Assembly (NCBI GenBank): GCA_029269125.1
Contig: JARHXX010000027.1
Location: 1-47,438 of the forward strand
Length of the DNA: 47,438 bases
Origin: Kiritimatiellaeota bacterium B1221
GTDB lineage: Bacteria > Verrucomicrobiota > Kiritimatiellia > SS1-B-03-39 > UBA6053
Reading direction: 5' to 3'
Position 1 is the first letter of the stretch. Every line of letters starts with the position of its first letter. Position numbers and translations under genes: made by a program. Shown here piece by piece: positions 45,122 through 47,438 of the stretch. The notes beneath the pieces are model-generated. The model was not told where the DNA came from. It made no database searches and saw only the letters and a list, made by a program, of their open reading frames with translations.

Positions 45122-46323
45122 TTCAGCTGCTCCAGGGTTTTACGCAAATGCTGTTCCAGAAGTTGCTGAAGAGAAAGATCTGATATTTCGAAGGCGGGCA
45201 GCTCTTTTCCTGAGAACACGGTGTGACGGTTGAGGGAATCACAAACAACACGTAAACGATCGTGTAAATCCTGCGGAAGGGTTTCGAGCGCACTCACCAA
45301 AAGCGCGGGTACGGGGCCGGCTTTGGCGACTTCTGCCAAATCCAAGAGGGGATGAATCGAAAACTGAACTTTTTCGATACGGAAATTTTCCGGAGACCAA
45401 TCTTTCAGGTTTTCGCTACATTCCTGCCAGGAATCGATTTCGGCACTGTGCCCATTGAGCTGCAGGCGAATCAGGTTCATGGGCGCATTTAAGTTTTCTT
45501 CTGCCGCCTGTTGGATTTTATCGCGGAGCAATTCCGCGGATGGAGGTTCTGCGGCAGAAACCGGAATTTCCAGTTCTGAATATTCTAAACGGGCGGGGCA
45601 AAAGGGGAGAGGCGCGGAAAGCTTTCCCTCAGACAATTCACAAACCCAGGCATGATGCGCACCCGGTTCTCCCGGGTCCAGCGGATGAGGGGAGCCCGGC
45701 ATGAGGACCCAGGGGGATCCTTCGATAAAAGTCGAACGATGGATGTGGCCCAGGAGCCAGGCGGAAACGGGCAGTGACTGGAGGCGTGAGAGGCTCAGCG
45801 GGGCATATTTTGAATCGGAGACGCCCGGATCTCCATGCACCATACCCAAAACCGGAATGTCATCGGTGGGGGACTGAGCCGGGTAATCCAGTGTGGGGTC
45901 GTTGCGTACCACCGGGGAAGGGAAGGACCAGCCGTCCACATGCAACACCGGGTTTCCGTTCTCGGACAATGTTTCCCGTTGCCATTTTCCTCCTTTTCCC
46001 AACAGCGTAAAGACGTCGTTTGAAAATTGTGCGGCCAATTCGGGGAGGGAACTTGCGTCATGGTTTCCGCTGACGGCGATGCAACGCACGCCTGCTTGGG
46101 AAAGGCGTTCAACGCCTTGTTGCAGGGGGCCCATGGCCTCCCATAACAAATTTCTGCGATCCAGGATGTCTCCGCTTAACAACAGCAAATCGGCTTGGGC
46201 TTCAATCACCGCATCCACCAGTCGTAACCACGCCTGAACGGTCCGGCAGTTTTGCCGCCATTCTTCAGGGATTCGGGTGGAGGTGCAACCCAAATGCAGG
46301 TCGCCAGTAAGCACAATTTTCAT
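45118..46323 (-). CDS. SbcD/YhaO-like metallophosphoesterase (DNA-repair nuclease subunit)
   Basis: The 401-residue protein has the five phosphoesterase motifs in order: GDLHLG (Asp8, His10), SGDILDRRN, SGNHDASSLPEL, MVHGDPG and GHIHRS. A C-terminal region (about 250-401) with long helices is the capping and partner-binding part. With the adjacent YhaN-like ATPase it would form an Mre11-Rad50-type nuclease acting on broken or hairpin DNA ends. The ATGA overlap with the ATPase gene indicates coupled translation. No signal peptide is present. Confidence 0.92.
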   Translation of the reverse strand: MKIVLTGDLHLGCTSTRIPEEWRQNCRTVQAWLRLVDAVIEAQADLLLLSGDILDRRNLLWEAMGPLQQGVERLSQAGVRCIAVSGNHDASSLPELAAQFSNDVFTLLGKGGKWQRETLSENGNPVLHVDGWSFPSPVVRNDPTLDYPAQSPTDDIPVLGMVHGDPGVSDSKYAPLSLSRLQSLPVSAWLLGHIHRSTFIEGSPWVLMPGSPHPLDPGEPGAHHAWVCELSEGKLSAPLPFCPARLEYSELEIPVSAAEPPSAELLRDKIQQAAEENLNAPMNLIRLQLNGHSAEIDSWQECSENLKDWSPENFRIEKVQFSIHPLLDLAEVAKAGPVPALLVSALETLPQDLHDRLRVVCDSLNRHTVFSGKELPAFEISDLSLQQLLEQHLRKTLEQLK

Positions 46324-46839
46324 TCAGGACAGATGAAGGAATTTTACGTAAGGTGCAAGGTATTTATCGAGAGGATGGTGGATGAATAGCTGCCCGAGGC
46401 GTTCCTCCTTGGGAACGGCCAGGGATGCCTAATGAGGGAGGCCTGATAAGACATTTGCTATCGATTTCGAAGGGTTCGCGGAAAGCTGCAAAGGGTGTAA
46501 TAAAATTATTGACTCCTCATTTTGGGTCTTTGCGTCTTGAGCAAAGCGGGCGTGAGATCATATTGGATGGCTTGCAGTATGGTTGCACACGCGGTGTATG
46601 CGCTCGTGATCGCAGGCAGGAATACCTACGTTACCTTTAACACACGATTGAGTTCGCCTGATACGAAACCTTTGACCTTTAAACAGGAGCTCCCGAATGG
46701 GGGGGCATCTTGTGGTGGCTCGTATATGCCAGAATGAAACCTGATGTAAGAGAAGTTTATCCGATAAATTTATGAAAATCATATATGATTGCGTAAATTT
46801 ACTGTCGTAGAATACTATGTTGACTGCTGAGAATAGAAA
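46324..46839. other. 516-base AT-richer intergenic region with repeat remnants
   Basis: The region between the YhaO-like gene and the terminal lipoprotein gene contains no credible gene; two overlapping open frames near 46425-46737 have no protein-like features. A hairpin CGTTCC/GGAACG lies near 46400 and a perfect CTTTGC/GCAAAG hairpin at 46528-46546, the latter with GTCTTTGCGTCTT wording typical of dispersed repeats. The lipoprotein promoter must lie near 46740-46820 but was not resolved. Confidence 0.5.
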
Positions 46840-47289
46840 ATGAAAGCGATCCAAATCACTGTCGTAGCTATCGTAATTAGCCTATTCGTAACATCCTGTT
46901 CTGAACAAACACATAAGTTTGGAGGTGTTGTCGGAGTAAGTGTCTCAGATGAAGGTGATCTTGCACCGCTCATCGGCAAAGCGGAGAAAGTCTCTAATGA
47001 AATGGAAAAATTTGGATTCACCCTGACATCTTTTACTGATAGTGATTCCGAGCGCGTCTCAACATATTCCGGAAGTTATAAATCATTTTCTGGTGTACAG
47101 GTGAAAATATCATGCCTAAAGATTCTCAACACCAAACGTTCGGAGCTGCGCATTGAAATATCAGGTGGGGAATCTCGTAATCCTCAGGCTTTAGAAGCAA
47201 GTTCAGAATTGCAAACTTTGATAAAAAGTTGGACGCAAAACGCAAGTCAACCACATACGGCACCGAACCCTTCGGGTCCGGTGCGCTAA
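46840..47289 (+). CDS. small lipoprotein of unknown function
   Basis: The 149-residue protein begins with a lipoprotein signal MKAIQITVVAIVISLFVTSC with lipidation Cys20. The rest alternates short beta strands and Ser/Glu-rich loops (FGFTLTSFTDSDSERVSTYSGSYKSFSGVQVKISCLKIL) and ends in a Pro-rich TAPNPSGPVR. It matches no family I can recognise. The codon use is AT-richer than upstream genes, and the gene stands in a foreign-looking tail next to a group II intron. No ribosome-binding site stronger than GAATAGAAA is visible. Its last codons form the hairpin listed next. Confidence 0.6.
   Translation: MKAIQITVVAIVISLFVTSCSEQTHKFGGVVGVSVSDEGDLAPLIGKAEKVSNEMEKFGFTLTSFTDSDSERVSTYSGSYKSFSGVQVKISCLKILNTKRSELRIEISGGESRNPQALEASSELQTLIKSWTQNASQPHTAPNPSGPVR
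47260..47284 (+). terminator. hairpin overlapping the lipoprotein stop, just before the intron
   Basis: GCACCGAACCC and GGGTCCGGTGC form an 11-bp stem with one mismatch and a TTC loop. It lies in the last codons of the lipoprotein gene and 7-9 bases before the intron start. A T-tract is missing, which is what insertion of an intron directly behind a terminator stem would leave. Confidence 0.55.
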
Positions 47290-47293
47290 ACGT

Positions 47294-47438
47294 GTGTGCC
47301 CGGCATGGTGCATGACTAGTGGGGTGAAAGTCCCTATAACCGTCAGACAGGAGGAAGGTTTAGTGAAGGACAAGGGCGTTGTCGCGAGGCAGGGTCTGAA
47401 GGAAGTCCGTAGCAAAGCAGTTATCCGAAGAACATAAA
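47294..47438 (+). mobile_element. 5' end of a group II intron, truncated by the window edge
   Basis: The run GTGTGCCCGGCATGGTGC matches the GUGYG 5' boundary and the early domain I of bacterial group II introns. It is followed by the typical GGGTGAAAGTCCCT and GGGTCTGAAGGAAGTCCGTAGCAAAGC elements. At least 145 bases are present, without an open frame; the reverse transcriptase/maturase would follow beyond the window. The exact first base could be 47292 or 47294. The hairpin directly upstream is what class C introns use as target, although class is not certain from this piece. Confidence 0.75.

Noticed and set aside
46425..46737. Two overlapping small open frames before the terminal lipoprotein
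   Set aside because: They have no ribosome-binding site, no hydrophobic or motif structure, and cover repeat-like hairpins.
47250..47300. Possible integron attC site at the hairpin before the intron
   Set aside because: GCTAAAC resembles an attC end box but the matching GTTRRRY partner is not at the other side of the hairpin, and no integrase or cassette array is seen.
1..47438. CRISPR arrays, tRNA or rRNA genes
   Set aside because: No regularly spaced direct repeats and no cloverleaf or conserved rRNA stretch were noticed on reading both strands by eye; a dedicated scan could still find a short tRNA.

Overview
The window is gene-dense DNA of moderate GC content from a Gram-negative bacterium. 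Outer-membrane indicators include an RND pump with its outer-membrane factor, an OmpA-type peptidoglycan-binding domain and lipoproteins. The mix of a PEP-CTERM protein, bactofilins, a SufBCD operon led by an Rrf2 regulator, a Gfo/Idh/MocA oxidoreductase, a secreted beta-propeller and frequent weak or absent Shine-Dalgarno sequences fits the PVC superphylum, most likely Verrucomicrobiota/Kiritimatiellota/Lentisphaerota. This placement is inferred from gene content; no rRNA or tRNA gene is visible.

Layout. 0.2-5.6 kb (+): a GNAT-nitrilase fusion and an M29 aminopeptidase, then a bactofilin, a zinc-ribbon bactofilin-like protein and an overlapping Mur ligase (envelope shape and peptidoglycan). 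5.6-10.9 kb (-): nadE, a GAF/sigma-54 activator, an NAD-type isocitrate dehydrogenase and a lipase-like hydrolase in one run. 11.2-18.1 kb: a small secreted protein, 5-FTHF cyclo-ligase and rarA, an MFS transporter preceded by a small apparently frameshifted ORF, a Gfo/Idh/MocA oxidoreductase, a nucleoside hydrolase and an AhpD-like protein. 18.1-24.5 kb (-): an efflux operon of TetR repressor, membrane-fusion lipoprotein and a 1504-residue chain that joins the RND pump to the outer-membrane factor, with a clear operator/promoter upstream. 24.5-29.1 kb: an inverted-repeat element, a secreted beta-propeller, a GyrI-like protein, rex, a cyclophilin, and a protein joining a ParB-like domain, a membrane segment and an OmpA domain.

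29.3-33.7 kb (+): Fe-S assembly operon rrf2-sufT-sufC-sufB-sufD, ended by a strong terminator whose T-tract overlaps the promoter of an AbrB-Doc toxin-antitoxin pair (33.8-34.5 kb). 34.5-37.4 kb: a PEP-CTERM protein, a likely sigma-54 promoter driving a cytoplasmic Hsp20 and a membrane-anchored Hsp20, and a small membrane protein. 37.4-46.3 kb: alaS, a sulfotransferase-like protein, a YcxB-like protein, and a YhaO/YhaN (SbcD/SbcC-like) nuclease pair. 46.3-47.4 kb: an AT-richer tail with a lone lipoprotein gene, a hairpin at its 3' end and what looks like the 5' end of a group II intron cut by the window edge.

The most noteworthy items are the ParB-TM-OmpA protein, the RND-OMF single chain with an internal lipobox, the membrane-anchored Hsp20 behind a sigma-54 promoter, the bactofilin/Mur-ligase cluster, and the group II intron end.
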